Assembly (NCBI GenBank): GCA_035568175.1
Contig: DATMON010000024.1
Span: forward strand, 62,001-126,000
DNA length: 64,000 nucleotides
Direction of reading: 5' to 3'
Source of the DNA: AV40 sp035568175
GTDB lineage: Bacteria; Verrucomicrobiota; Verrucomicrobiia; Chthoniobacterales; UBA10450
The position numbers and the translations under genes were made by a program. The notes beneath the pieces were generated by a model, which was not told the DNA's origin, searched no databases, and was given only the letters and a program-made list of their open reading frames with translations. Below, piece after piece: positions 1 through 8,484 of this stretch (positions are counted from its first letter, which is position 1; each line of letters opens with the position of its first letter).

Positions 1-1
1 C

Positions 2-1369
2 TACGATCAAGCCAAACAGGCGTGGACATCGTACGAAATGGTGACCGAGGGACATTGGTTCTATCAGCGAACGTCCGACGATCAGGGCCTAGCGACAAAG
101 CCGCCGCTGACCGGATGGATCTCCGCGGCGATTTTTACAATGACAAGATCGTGGGATGTGGCGTGGCGATTGCCTTCGCTCCTGTGCGCGGCCCTGATTG
201 CGTTCGCTCTGTTTCGAAGCGCGTCTCGCGCTTATGGAAATGTTGCGGGCCTGATCGGCTTTGCCGGGTTCGGTTTCAATTTGCTGAGTCCGCGGCTGGC
301 AACGCTGGTTCGTTCCGACATGCCGCTGGCGCTGGTCATTTTTCTGATCGGACTTTTGATCTGGGAAAAAATCAGGACCGGCGAGCCGTGGCGAACGCAG
401 GACCGATGGCTGATGTTTGTTTTGCTGACGTCTGGAATGTTGATCAAGGGTCCGATCGTCTACGCATTCTTGCTTCCAGGCATGGTCGTTTATCAGTGGC
501 GCGTTCGCAAAACGAACGGTCCGGGTGCGTGGTGCGGTTGGTGGCCGTGGTTCGCGTCACTGGCGATATTCTTAATCTGGGTGATCGCCGGATGGCTTCG
601 GGTCCCGCGCTTTTATGAGCTCGTCATCGTGCGGGAATTTCTCGCGCGCTTCGGTGAAGTCGGCACGCACGTGCATCGCTCGCAATCCTTCTTTTTCTAT
701 CTGGCGCATTTGCTTCACAAATTTTTTCCGTGGAGCGCAGTTCTGATTGGACTGGCGATTGTCGATCTTCGCTCGCGACGATGGAGCTTTCGCGCGGCGT
801 TCCAGGAAATGTCGCCGCAAACTCTTTGGCTGATCTGTTGGAGCATCGGCGGGCTCGTCTTGATGTCGCTGATTCCTTCCAAAAGAGTCGATCGAATCTT
901 CCCAGTCATCCCGCCGCTCTGTTTGTTGGTCGCTGTGCAAGCGGCGCCGTTCCTAAGTGATGAGAAATATCGCGCGCGGAATCTTCGATGGGCAACCGCG
1001 ATATTGACGCTGGCTGTTCTTTTCAGCGCTGGTTACGCCGCGAGCAGAGTTGTTAGCGGCTATCGCGATCAACGCGATGCATTGTCGATCTTCGGCCACA
1101 GCGTTCGTGAGGAAGCGGCAAAAAATCATTGGCGTTATGAAGCGGTCGGCAAGAGTGATGAAGGGTTGCCGCTTTATCTGACGCGGCCGCATTTTTTGCC
1201 AGCCGACCGCGCGGTCGCCGAATGGAATACCGGAAAAATCGACGCCTTAGCGGTTCCAGAAAATCAGGCGTCGGCGTTAATGCGCGAGCTGCATGATTCA
1301 ACGCGCCGGTTCGAATCGGCCGAGCGCAAAAATCTCCGTCGCCCGAACTACGTTTTGCTGACGCACTAA
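2..1369 (+). CDS. GT39/ArnT-like membrane glycosyltransferase (5' truncated by window)
   Basis: An open frame enters from the window edge (readable from base 2), so the N-terminus is missing. The visible start reads DQAKQAWTSYEM, followed by an ATKPPLTGW motif that matches the KPPL loop after the first periplasmic segment of PMT/ArnT-family transferases. Many hydrophobic segments follow, then a soluble C-terminal tail. Family members move a sugar from a polyprenyl-phosphate donor onto lipid A or another surface acceptor on the periplasmic side of the inner membrane. The acceptor cannot be read here. A HIT gene follows 62 bp downstream on the same strand. Confidence 0.8.
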   Translation, partial: YDQAKQAWTSYEMVTEGHWFYQRTSDDQGLATKPPLTGWISAAIFTMTRSWDVAWRLPSLLCAALIAFALFRSASRAYGNVAGLIGFAGFGFNLLSPRLATLVRSDMPLALVIFLIGLLIWEKIRTGEPWRTQDRWLMFVLLTSGMLIKGPIVYAFLLPGMVVYQWRVRKTNGPGAWCGWWPWFASLAIFLIWVIAGWLRVPRFYELVIVREFLARFGEVGTHVHRSQSFFFYLAHLLHKFFPWSAVLIGLAIVDLRSRRWSFRAAFQEMSPQTLWLICWSIGGLVLMSLIPSKRVDRIFPVIPPLCLLVAVQAAPFLSDEKYRARNLRWATAILTLAVLFSAGYAASRVVSGYRDQRDALSIFGHSVREEAAKNHWRYEAVGKSDEGLPLYLTRPHFLPADRAVAEWNTGKIDALAVPENQASALMRELHDSTRRFESAERKNLRRPNYVLLTH

Positions 1370-1431
1370 GTCTCAAAATGCTCGACTTTCCCGGGCGGCA
1401 TTTTAGTCTCGCGCGCAATCGCTAGATCTCG

Positions 1432-1956
1432 ATGGAGCAATTTCCGAAGAAAGAAATCGAAACGCTGTGGGCGCCATGGCGGGTAGAATATTTCGAGAAG
1501 GAACCGCGGGACATGGAATTTCTCACGACCGCGGCGCGAGCGAGCGATGACGCGGCCCACCTGGTGATCACGCGGCGGAAAACAGCGTTCCTGCTGATGA
1601 ACCGTTATCCCTACTCCGTCGGCCATTTGATGGCAGTGCCTTATCGAAAAACGGCCGACCTCGCTTCGCTGGGCGAAAATGAAATCGTCGAGCTCTGGAA
1701 TTTGGTAACGCACGCGCAAGCGCTCCTCCGAATGGCGGCGCGAGCGCAAGGTTTCAATGTTGGTTTGAATCTCGGCGAATCCGCCGGCGCGGGCGTGGCC
1801 GATCATTTGCACATCCACATTGTTCCGCGTTGGAAGGGCGACACGAACTTCATGCCGGTGATTGCTGGAACGAAAACCCTTTCGGAGGGATTGAACGCGC
1901 TCTACGACAAGCTGATTGAGGCGCAGGCAAAAATGGAGAAGGAGCGCGGGAGATGA
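1432..1956 (+). CDS. HIT family nucleotide hydrolase/phosphorylase-like protein
   Basis: The 174-residue protein carries the histidine triad HLHIHIVPRW near residues 122-131 and an upstream NRYPYSVGHLMAVP segment typical of the HIT fold (Fhit/Ap4A phosphorylase-like branch). Such proteins cleave dinucleoside polyphosphates or nucleotidyl adducts in the cytoplasm; the substrate is not predictable. ATG start without a clear Shine-Dalgarno motif. It overlaps the next gene by 4 bp (ATGA), so the two are probably co-translated. Confidence 0.9.
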   Translation: MEQFPKKEIETLWAPWRVEYFEKEPRDMEFLTTAARASDDAAHLVITRRKTAFLLMNRYPYSVGHLMAVPYRKTADLASLGENEIVELWNLVTHAQALLRMAARAQGFNVGLNLGESAGAGVADHLHIHIVPRWKGDTNFMPVIAGTKTLSEGLNALYDKLIEAQAKMEKERGR

Positions 1957-2648
1957 ACGGCAGCACGTCGTGGATCGAACCGCCGCCGCAGCAGCGCGGC
2001 CTTGGTTGTTTCGCCAAGGGTTGTTTGATTCTCGTAGTCTTTTTCATTCTTCTGGCGCTGGCTTTCGTCGCCGGCACTTATTACGCGGCGAAATATTTGC
2101 GGACCGAGTATTTTTCGGCACATCACGACCGCGTGCCGATCAGCCAGGCAACGGTCGATGAGGAAGAAGCTGCGCGAGCGCGATGGGACGCGTTCGAGAA
2201 AGCAGCTCACGCAAATCAAGCTGCCAGAATCGAACTCACCGCCGACGATCTGAATGCGCTGATTGCATCCGAGACGAGGCTGCACGGCAACGCTTACGTG
2301 ACGATCGAAGACAACACCGCCCATTTGCAATTGAGCATGCCGATCGGAAGGGCGCGCTGGTTGACGGGACAATACCTTAACGCGCAGTGCTCGGTCCAAG
2401 CGGCGCCGAGCGGCAAGCCGGAAGCCGCGCTCATCACCAGCATCGTCGTCAACGGCCGGCCGGTGGGAGAAGAATTTCTAAGCTGGCAATACGGTTCTTG
2501 GTCCTTCAAACGTTATCTTTCAGATTGGATCGGTCAGACCAATCTCAAGACCTTCGAGATTTCCGATGGGAAAATAATTTTGGAAACGAGCGGGACCAAG
2601 GAAGATCCATTTGCGTCCGACACGGCGTCACCATCTCCGACGCCTTGA
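1953..2648 (+). CDS. Membrane-anchored protein of unknown function
   Basis: A 231-residue protein. A short cytoplasmic N-terminus is followed by one strong hydrophobic segment (about residues 24-48) and then a soluble domain that is presumably extracytoplasmic. The C-terminus is rich in Ser, Pro and Thr. I do not recognise the family. The 4-bp overlap with the HIT gene suggests one transcript. It converges on the next gene with only 12 bp between the stop codons. Confidence 0.7.
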   Translation: MNGSTSWIEPPPQQRGLGCFAKGCLILVVFFILLALAFVAGTYYAAKYLRTEYFSAHHDRVPISQATVDEEEAARARWDAFEKAAHANQAARIELTADDLNALIASETRLHGNAYVTIEDNTAHLQLSMPIGRARWLTGQYLNAQCSVQAAPSGKPEAALITSIVVNGRPVGEEFLSWQYGSWSFKRYLSDWIGQTNLKTFEISDGKIILETSGTKEDPFASDTASPSPTP

Positions 2649-2660
2649 TTCTCGATCGAG

Positions 2661-4274
2661 CTACTGCATGATCTCGCGGGCGAAGACGTTGAGCTGTCCG
2701 TCTTCCTGCTTCCGCACTTCGGTAATCTCGAGTGGTCGCGCTTCGTCGCGGCTAACAGTCGATCCCGGAGGCGGCGGAGTATAGCCGGCGGGAAATTCGA
2801 CGATGATGCGCGTCGGCGCGGAGCCAAAATGGAGGACGGAATCAGTCAGCTTGCCGCGCGGTCGGAGCACCGCCCGATTCGCATCGGAAAAATTCACGAC
2901 GAACTGTCCCCTCAAATAAATTCGTTCGCCCGCTGTTCCGTGATCGGCGATTTCCTTAAGATCGCTCGTGGCAATGAGACGCCCGAGTGGCATTTTCCCC
3001 GGCGGAAAAGTTTTCCAACTTCCGCCGCCAGTGGTTGACGCCAACGTGCCCACGTCGGGAGCAACGGGCTGAGCGGGTTGGGCGCGCACTGGAGTTTCAA
3101 CCGGTTGAGCGAGCGCGATCTCCGGTGCGGACTGCGTCGCTTTTGCGGGCGGCGCTGGAGCGGGACTTTTCGTCGGTGGTGGCGGCGGCGATGTTTTAAC
3201 AATCGGTGATGGCGCCGCTGCGGCAGGTGTCGATTTTTCGGCGATGATAAAAGGAGTTGCTGAAGCCGAAGGTTGCGGAGTCGGTTTGCCTTTAGCCAAC
3301 TTGCCTTTCGGGGTTGGCGTTGCTTTCGCGCCGGCTTTTCCTTTTTTTGGCAAAACCTGGACGATTGGCGGTGGTGTGACCGCTTTGGCCGGTTCGACGC
3401 GCACGAGCTGATTTTCTGCCGGCGGCGGCGTGCCGCTCGGAGCGAAACCTGGAATTGCAACTTGCGCCGGAGTCTGAGCGCGCGGTGTTCCTTGTCGGAA
3501 TTGCGCATAATGCATTTCGCCCCGCAACCGTGCTTGTTCCTTAAACAACGGCCAGCCTCCTTCGAGGTTGAGGGACAACGGTGGTTCGAGACTGAAAGTG
3601 CCGGTGCCACGCATCACCGTGTAAGTTCCGTAAAGCAGCGGGACCGAACTCAGCATGATCCGCCCGTCTGGAAATCGTTCGACGTGAATGAGGGCTGAAA
3701 GATCGTGCGCGCGATCGAGCTTGAGTTCCAAACCGGTGCTGAGCGTTTGCTTGATCAGCGGCACGGCTTGCGGCTCGGCCGGATAAAGATGTTCCATCAA
3801 CAGCTCCGGGCTCTCGACTGAACCGGTCAGCGCCACCATTCCGGAGGTGAATATATCGCTCGAGCTGAGCTCGCGCGCTTCCATGATTACGTAGCGACCG
3901 ACAACGTAGGGAACGAGACCGCGCACCTGTTGAAAATTTCGAATGTAATTTCGCGTCAGCTCGGCATTGGTTTTAGTCAGCTCGGCCGAGCCCATCGCGT
4001 TGTAGCGATCGTAAAGTTGTTTCGCGCTCAAGAATTCGCCGGGCGGCGCCGCGGTTAGTTCAAATCGTTTGGGCGGCTCGATCTTATGCAGCTTTTGCAG
4101 AATACGATAACTGTCCGGCCGCTCCGGCTGGCTAAAGATGTAAAAGCTGCCAAGCCACGCCGCGAACGCGAATCCGGTCAGCAGCAAAATCGCGACGGTC
4201 CAGGCAAAGTAATTGATCCGCCGCCGAACCGGGCGCGCGTACGGTTCGTCGTAGCGATAAAGGCCGTAGTCCAT
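2661..4274 (-). CDS. Proline/alanine-rich membrane-anchored protein of unknown function
   Basis: 537 residues. A basic N-terminus (RPVRRR) precedes one transmembrane segment (about residues 25-47). A folded region (about 50-270) follows, then a long low-complexity linker rich in Pro, Ala, Lys and Thr (about 270-420) containing PPPPP and KGKAGAKATPTPKGK-type runs, and a small C-terminal domain. It looks like a single-pass protein with a wall- or periplasm-spanning linker. The linker makes several overlapping ORFs that are frame shadows. It lies downstream of the Fe-S gene on the same strand, 32 bp away. Function unknown. Confidence 0.7.
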   Translation of the reverse strand: MDYGLYRYDEPYARPVRRRINYFAWTVAILLLTGFAFAAWLGSFYIFSQPERPDSYRILQKLHKIEPPKRFELTAAPPGEFLSAKQLYDRYNAMGSAELTKTNAELTRNYIRNFQQVRGLVPYVVGRYVIMEARELSSSDIFTSGMVALTGSVESPELLMEHLYPAEPQAVPLIKQTLSTGLELKLDRAHDLSALIHVERFPDGRIMLSSVPLLYGTYTVMRGTGTFSLEPPLSLNLEGGWPLFKEQARLRGEMHYAQFRQGTPRAQTPAQVAIPGFAPSGTPPPAENQLVRVEPAKAVTPPPIVQVLPKKGKAGAKATPTPKGKLAKGKPTPQPSASATPFIIAEKSTPAAAAPSPIVKTSPPPPPTKSPAPAPPAKATQSAPEIALAQPVETPVRAQPAQPVAPDVGTLASTTGGGSWKTFPPGKMPLGRLIATSDLKEIADHGTAGERIYLRGQFVVNFSDANRAVLRPRGKLTDSVLHFGSAPTRIIVEFPAGYTPPPPGSTVSRDEARPLEITEVRKQEDGQLNVFAREIMQ

Positions 4275-4306
4275 CTAAACGGGCGAGGGGATTCCGATTG
4301 GCGAGT

Positions 4307-4660
4307 TCAAGGTCCGAGCCGGACTGGCGCTTGCTGCGCCACTTCGAATGACGTCCCACAGCCGCATGTTCGGCTCGCGTTCGGATTCACGATCTGAAAA
4401 CCGGTGCCAGTGAGGCCTTCGCGAAAATCCAAAATAGAGCCGCGCAGATACGACGCGCTCTCGTTGTCGATGAAAAATTCAACCCCGTCACGCTCGATCA
4501 CGGCGTCTCCGGCTTTCTTTTCATCCAGCGTCATCTCGTAATGCAGACCGGAGCAGCCGCCTTTCGTAATCTGCACCCGCAGACCTTTTCCGGCGGTTTG
4601 CTTCTGGGCATCAAGGAGAGTACGGAGCTGCCGCGCCGCGTTCTGGGTGACCTCAATCAT
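4307..4660 (-). CDS. erpA: ErpA/IscA (HesB) iron-sulfur cluster carrier
   Basis: The A-type carrier pattern is complete: TKGGCSGLHY in the middle and TCGCGTSFEV near the end supply the three cysteines that hold the cluster being delivered to apo-proteins. I chose the ATG at 4660 (MIEVTQNAARQL), the usual start of this family, over a TTG nine bases upstream. The protein ends with an extra tail, AQQAPVRLGP, beyond the usual CGCG-SF end. That tail is encoded by a copy of a dispersed repeat (4311-4332). It could equally be called iscA; no isc genes are nearby. Confidence 0.9.
   Translation of the reverse strand: MIEVTQNAARQLRTLLDAQKQTAGKGLRVQITKGGCSGLHYEMTLDEKKAGDAVIERDGVEFFIDNESASYLRGSILDFREGLTGTGFQIVNPNASRTCGCGTSFEVAQQAPVRLGP
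4311..4332 (-). repeat. Short dispersed palindromic core (family E) at the 3' end of erpA
   Basis: Read on the minus strand this is GCCAGTCCGGCTCGGACC, a hairpin-capable core (GTCCG/CGGAC). The same core recurs at 5987-6004, 39864-39881, 42047-42065, 54303-54321 and, with one change, 59212-59231. Here it encodes the last residues of ErpA. Confidence 0.7.
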
Positions 4661-4726
4661 TGGTCGCAAAATACCGCTCGCGACCGGCTAAGTCAAAGAA
4701 CTGGCAGCGCTCGTGGCCTTTGAACC

Positions 4727-4805
4727 GTTGAGGTGTTGAGATGTTGAGTCGTTGAGATCAAACTGACGTCTCCGCTCAACACTCTCAACTTCTCAACCAC
4801 TCAAC
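4727..4805. repeat. Empty inverted array of 8-bp units (GTTGAGNN / NNCTCAAC) between erpA and mutL
   Basis: GTTGAG occurs at 4727, 4735, 4743 and 4751 with an exact 8-bp period. After an 18-bp centre, CTCAAC occurs at 4775, 4784, 4792 and 4800. The two halves are inverted copies, so a stem of about 30 bp could form. It occupies the divergent promoter space of erpA and mutL and ends 6 bp before the mutL ATG. The same units flank the four-helix-bundle gene remnants near 31 and 32.4 kb. Confidence 0.85.
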
Positions 4806-4811
4806 TTCTTC

Positions 4812-6629
4812 ATGTCTCGCATTCGCCTCCTTTCTGAAACCGTGGCCAGTCAGGTTGCCGCGGGCGAAGTGGTCGAGCGACCGGCGTCCGTCGTGAAAGA
4901 GCTGGTCGAGAACAGCATCGACGCCGGCGCGCGCCAGATCGACATCTCCATCCGACGCGGAGGGATTTCGTTGATGCGAGTGATCGATGATGGCTCCGGG
5001 ATGGATCGCGACGACGCTTTGCTTTCGCTCGAACGCCACGCGACCAGCAAAATCCGATCGGTCTCGGACTTGGAGGCGATCGGCACTTTGGGTTTTCGCG
5101 GTGAAGCGTTGCCGAGCATTGCCAGTGTGTCGCGTTTTCGCCTAACGACTCGCGAACCGGATGCGGTGGAGGGGACTGAAATCGTTGTCAACGGCGGCAA
5201 GATCGACATCGTTCGCGACGGCGGCGAAGCGCCGGGGACTCAAGTGGAAGTGCGCTCGCTCTTTTACAATGTGCCGGCGCGCCGGAAATTTCTGCGCGCG
5301 GAAAATACCGAGAGTCGCAACATCGAACACCAACTCCATTTGCAGGCAATTGGCCACGCCCAGGTGGCTTTCACATTCGCGCGGGACGAGCGGGTCGTAT
5401 TTCAACTTCCCGCCACTGCCAAATTAACCGATCGAATTCGCGATCTTTACGGAAACAAATTGTTGGAACAGTTGATTCCGCTCGATGGTTCGAATTCGTC
5501 GCAAATCCGGATCAGCGGACTGATCGGGCAAGCAGGATTGAGCCGGCAAACGCGTGCGCAGCAGCTTGTCTTTGTCAATGGGCGTGCGATTGAAAGTCCG
5601 GTCATCACGTCGGCGGTGCGCGAAGGTTATCACACCGCGCTGATGAAAGGACAATATCCGGTCACTTTCCTTTTTCTCGAACTCGACCCGGGCGCGGTGG
5701 ACGTAAACGTACATCCAGCCAAACGCGAAGTGCGTTTCCGCGATCCGAATGGAATTCGCGAAGCGGTCGCGCATTGTATTCAGGAAACGCTCGGGCGCGG
5801 CCGGGCCGAGTGGCAGGAGAAGTTTCGGGCGCCGCCGGCCGTTGCTCCACAACCCGCCGTCGATCCTTCGGCTGGGCTCAGGACAAGCCTAACGCTGCGA
5901 CCACAAGTCGTTGTTCCCGAAGAATCACATCGTGAATTGCCGCAGTTTGAATCAGGTAGGGGCGGTTCACCGAACCGCCCGCTAACGCCAGTCCGGCCCG
6001 GACCGATTGAGGTCAATCGCCCCTACCAGGAAGCGCAGCCTCACTCACCGCAGCAATTCCAGATCATTGGCGTGCTGAACAAACTATATGTGTTGATGGA
6101 GAACGCGGACGGGCTCGTGCTGGTCGATCAACACGCCGCGCACGAGCGGATTTTGTTCGAGGAATTGCGGAGACGAATGGAAGAGCAGGGGGTCCCGTCG
6201 CAAAAATTACTGATCACGCAAACGTTCGAGCTCCCGCCGCGGGATGCCGATTGGATCGAGCAGAACATGTCGATCTTGCAAAAGATGGGAATCGGGATCG
6301 AAAGCTTCGGACCGAATACGTTTAAGATCGACAGCCTTCCGGGATTTCTAAACGTGACCGACGGCGCACAATTCATGCGCAAGGTGATTGACGATCTCAA
6401 AAGCGCGAGCGATCGCAGTTCGCCGCTGCGTTTGGGCGAAGACATGATCGCAAAAAGTGTTTGTCGGCACGCCGTGAAAGCGAACGATCCGTTGCGCTAT
6501 CTCGAAGTGGAGAAGCTGATCCAGGATTTGCTGGAATGCGATCTGCCGTACTGCTGCCCACACGGCCGCCCCACCATGATCCAAATTTCAAACGCGGAGC
6601 TGGAAAAGAAATTTGGACGTAAGGTTTGA
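4812..6629 (+). CDS. mutL: DNA mismatch repair protein MutL (endonuclease type)
   Basis: 605 residues. The N-terminal GHKL ATPase has GEVVERPASVVKELVENS-type motifs (residues about 17-36), DDGSGM and GFRGEAL. A variable linker (about 335-420) follows, then a C-terminal dimerisation domain with DQHAAHERILFEE, which fits the metal-binding endonuclease motif DQHA(x)2E(x)4E, plus VCRHAVKANDP and CPHGRP. It should therefore nick the daughter strand in MutS-directed repair without MutH. The linker contains an in-frame dispersed repeat (5955-6027, residues about 382-406) and a second repeat-like stretch (5863-5888). Start ATG at 4812, just after the inverted array. Confidence 0.97.
   Translation: MSRIRLLSETVASQVAAGEVVERPASVVKELVENSIDAGARQIDISIRRGGISLMRVIDDGSGMDRDDALLSLERHATSKIRSVSDLEAIGTLGFRGEALPSIASVSRFRLTTREPDAVEGTEIVVNGGKIDIVRDGGEAPGTQVEVRSLFYNVPARRKFLRAENTESRNIEHQLHLQAIGHAQVAFTFARDERVVFQLPATAKLTDRIRDLYGNKLLEQLIPLDGSNSSQIRISGLIGQAGLSRQTRAQQLVFVNGRAIESPVITSAVREGYHTALMKGQYPVTFLFLELDPGAVDVNVHPAKREVRFRDPNGIREAVAHCIQETLGRGRAEWQEKFRAPPAVAPQPAVDPSAGLRTSLTLRPQVVVPEESHRELPQFESGRGGSPNRPLTPVRPGPIEVNRPYQEAQPHSPQQFQIIGVLNKLYVLMENADGLVLVDQHAAHERILFEELRRRMEEQGVPSQKLLITQTFELPPRDADWIEQNMSILQKMGIGIESFGPNTFKIDSLPGFLNVTDGAQFMRKVIDDLKSASDRSSPLRLGEDMIAKSVCRHAVKANDPLRYLEVEKLIQDLLECDLPYCCPHGRPTMIQISNAELEKKFGRKV
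5863..5888 (+). repeat. Repeat-like segment inside the mutL linker
   Basis: CCTTCGGCTGGGCTCAGGAC followed by AAGCCT resembles a short palindromic repeat class common in soil-bacterial genomes (recollection, not checked). It occurs once in this window, so its repeat status is inferred. It encodes part of the disordered linker (residues about 351-359). Confidence 0.4.
5955..6027 (+). repeat. Modular hairpin element (family D) inserted in frame in mutL
   Basis: 73 bp bounded by GGTAGGGGCG and CGCCCCTACC. The left half folds as GGGCGGTTC-ACC-GAACCGCCC and the right half as GATTGA-GG-TCAATC, with a GTCCGGCCCGGAC core between them. Relatives occur at 42024-42095, 42995-43151, 45001-45138 and 59782-59836. 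Here it is read through as Gly/Arg/Pro-rich linker without breaking the frame. Confidence 0.85.
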
Positions 6630-6633
6630 AGAA

Positions 6634-6647
6634 GTTGAGATGTTGAG
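6634..6647 (+). repeat. Two GTTGAGNN units between mutL and wecG-like gene
   Basis: GTTGAGAT and GTTGAG at 6634 and 6642 keep the 8-bp phase of the large arrays. This may be a remnant half-array; it lies just before the next gene's start. Confidence 0.5.
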
Positions 6648-6657
6648 TGTTCTCAAA

Positions 6658-7416
6658 ATGGAGATTCAGAAAGTAAATGTGCTCGGTGTCGGAATCAGCG
6701 TCCTCGATCAGGATCGCGCGCGGGAATTTCTCTTCGATGCTGTGCGAAATGGGAAGCGCGGATATGTGACAATCACGAATGTGCACAGTGTCAGTGAAGC
6801 GCAGCACGATCCTGAATTGCGACGAATTTTGAACAACGCGTTGCTCGCCACACCGGACGGAATGCCGCTGGTGTGGATGGGGCGGCTGCAAGGACACCGC
6901 TCGATCCGCCGAGTTTATGGACCCGACCTGGTTTTGAATCTGTGCGAGCATTCACAATCGAGCGGCTTCAGTCATTTCTTTTTTGGCGGCAAACCAGGTG
7001 TCGCCGAGGAATTGGCGCATGTGTTGCAAACGCGTTTTCCGGGCTTGCGAGTTGCGGGAACCTTTTCTCCGCCCTTTGGGCCGCTCAGCAAGGAGGAGAA
7101 TGACGCGCTCGCTAAAAAAATAAGCGAAACACGACCTGATTTCTTTTGGGTCGGAATCGGCATGCCTAAGCAGGAGAAATTCATGGCCGAATACATCTCG
7201 ATCTTGCTGGAGGCAAAAATATTCATCGGTGTTGGCGCAGCTTTTGACTTCTTCACCGGACGAGTACGGCAGGCGCCCCGTTGGATGATGCGCGTTGGAT
7301 TGGAATGGCTCTTCCGGCTCTTTCAGGAACCAACACGACTGTGGCGACGTTATCTCATCTATAATCCGCTCTTTATTATCCGCGCAGCTGGCCAGCTGCT
7401 TGGACTCCGAAAGTAG
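6658..7416 (+). CDS. WecG/TagA/CpsF family (GT26) glycosyltransferase
   Basis: 252 residues from ATG 6658; in-frame TTG 6613 and ATG 6640 lie upstream, but family proteins begin close to KVNVLGVGISVLD. Diagnostic parts are TPDGMPLVWMGR, RVYGPDL, VGIGMPKQEKF and the C-terminal GAAFDFFTGRVRQAPRW...LEWLFRL. These enzymes add N-acetylmannosaminuronate- or ManNAc-type sugars to lipid-linked intermediates at the inner membrane. The spacer from mutL is short, and polysaccharide genes follow on the same strand. The donor sugar is not predictable. Confidence 0.9.
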   Translation: MEIQKVNVLGVGISVLDQDRAREFLFDAVRNGKRGYVTITNVHSVSEAQHDPELRRILNNALLATPDGMPLVWMGRLQGHRSIRRVYGPDLVLNLCEHSQSSGFSHFFFGGKPGVAEELAHVLQTRFPGLRVAGTFSPPFGPLSKEENDALAKKISETRPDFFWVGIGMPKQEKFMAEYISILLEAKIFIGVGAAFDFFTGRVRQAPRWMMRVGLEWLFRLFQEPTRLWRRYLIYNPLFIIRAAGQLLGLRK

Positions 7417-7464
7417 TTGCGGGTCTGAAGCAAGCTCGGCACGTTACCCGCTCTCAGTCATAGA

Positions 7465-8457
7465 ATGGAACCTAGCAAAATCGTCGTCTGCGGGGGAGGC
7501 GGCTTCATTGGCGGCCATCTGGTGGCCGATTTGCTTCGCCAGGGTAAAAAGGTTCGCGTGGTCGACGTGAAACCGTTCGAGGAATGGTTCCAAATGTTTC
7601 CAGAATCGGAAAATTTGCAGCTCGATCTTCAGGAAAAGGAGAGTTGCGAGCGCGCGGTCGCCGATGTCGATCTTGTTTACAATCTTGCCGCCGACATGGG
7701 CGGGATGGGTTTCATCGAAAACAATAAAGCGCTTTGCATGTTGAGCGTGCTGATTAACACGCACTTGCTGATGGCGGTGAAAGACGCGGGCGGAAGCCGT
7801 TATTTTTACGCGTCGTCCGCGTGCGTTTACGCCGCCGACAAACAAACCGATCCGGACGTCACTGCGTTAAAAGAAGAGGACGCTTATCCGGCGCTGCCCG
7901 AAGACGGTTATGGCTGGGAGAAACTTTTCTCCGAAAGGATGTGCCGTCATTATCGCGAAGATTTTGGCGTTACGACCCGAATTGCGCGGTATCACAACGT
8001 TTACGGTCCGCACGGCACCTATGATGGCGGTCGCGAAAAAGCGCCGGCCGCGATTTGCCGCAAAGTGATCGAGGCGAAACTTTCCGGGAAACATGAGATT
8101 GAGATTTGGGGCGACGGAAAACAAACCCGCAGCTTCCAGTGGATCGACGATTGCGTGAAAGGCACGCAAATAATCATGAACGGCGATTACGCCGAGCCGT
8201 TGAATCTTGGCAGCAGCGAGCTGGTCACGATCGATCAGCTGGTCGACCTGGTGGAAGACATTGCGGGATTGAAACTGAAACGGCGTTACAATCTTTCCGC
8301 TCCGAAAGGTGTGAACGGGCGCAACAGCGACAACACGCTGATCCGGAAAGTTTTTAACTGGGAACCGTCGACGCGGCTGCGCGATGGTTTGGAGCGCACT
8401 TATCGCTGGATTTATGATCAAATGGCCGGTGCGAAAACGCTACAGCATGTTTCCTAA
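7465..8457 (+). CDS. GDP-mannose 3,5-epimerase-like extended SDR
   Basis: 330 residues. The nucleotide-binding GGGGFIGGHL is at the N-terminus, and the YNLAADMGGMGFIENN segment, SSACVY (catalytic Cys region), YGWEK (Y-x3-K) and GGREKAPAAICRK (catalytic Lys region) closely follow the plant GDP-mannose 3,5-epimerase, including the GRNSDNTLI motif near the end. That enzyme makes GDP-L-galactose and GDP-L-gulose. Activity is inferred from motifs. It precedes the exosortase gene by about 27 bp, so it may feed a surface polymer. Confidence 0.85.
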   Translation: MEPSKIVVCGGGGFIGGHLVADLLRQGKKVRVVDVKPFEEWFQMFPESENLQLDLQEKESCERAVADVDLVYNLAADMGGMGFIENNKALCMLSVLINTHLLMAVKDAGGSRYFYASSACVYAADKQTDPDVTALKEEDAYPALPEDGYGWEKLFSERMCRHYREDFGVTTRIARYHNVYGPHGTYDGGREKAPAAICRKVIEAKLSGKHEIEIWGDGKQTRSFQWIDDCVKGTQIIMNGDYAEPLNLGSSELVTIDQLVDLVEDIAGLKLKRRYNLSAPKGVNGRNSDNTLIRKVFNWEPSTRLRDGLERTYRWIYDQMAGAKTLQHVS

Positions 8458-8484
8458 ATTACACGAGCCAGAACGGATCGCTTG

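Noticed and set aside
1376..1408. AAAATGC/GCATTTT stem as a terminator after the first gene
   Set aside because: The 7-bp stem has a long loop, low GC and no following T-run.
2912..3610. 232-codon minus-strand frame rich in Arg and Pro
   Set aside because: It is an alternative frame of the low-complexity linker of the protein at 2661-4274.
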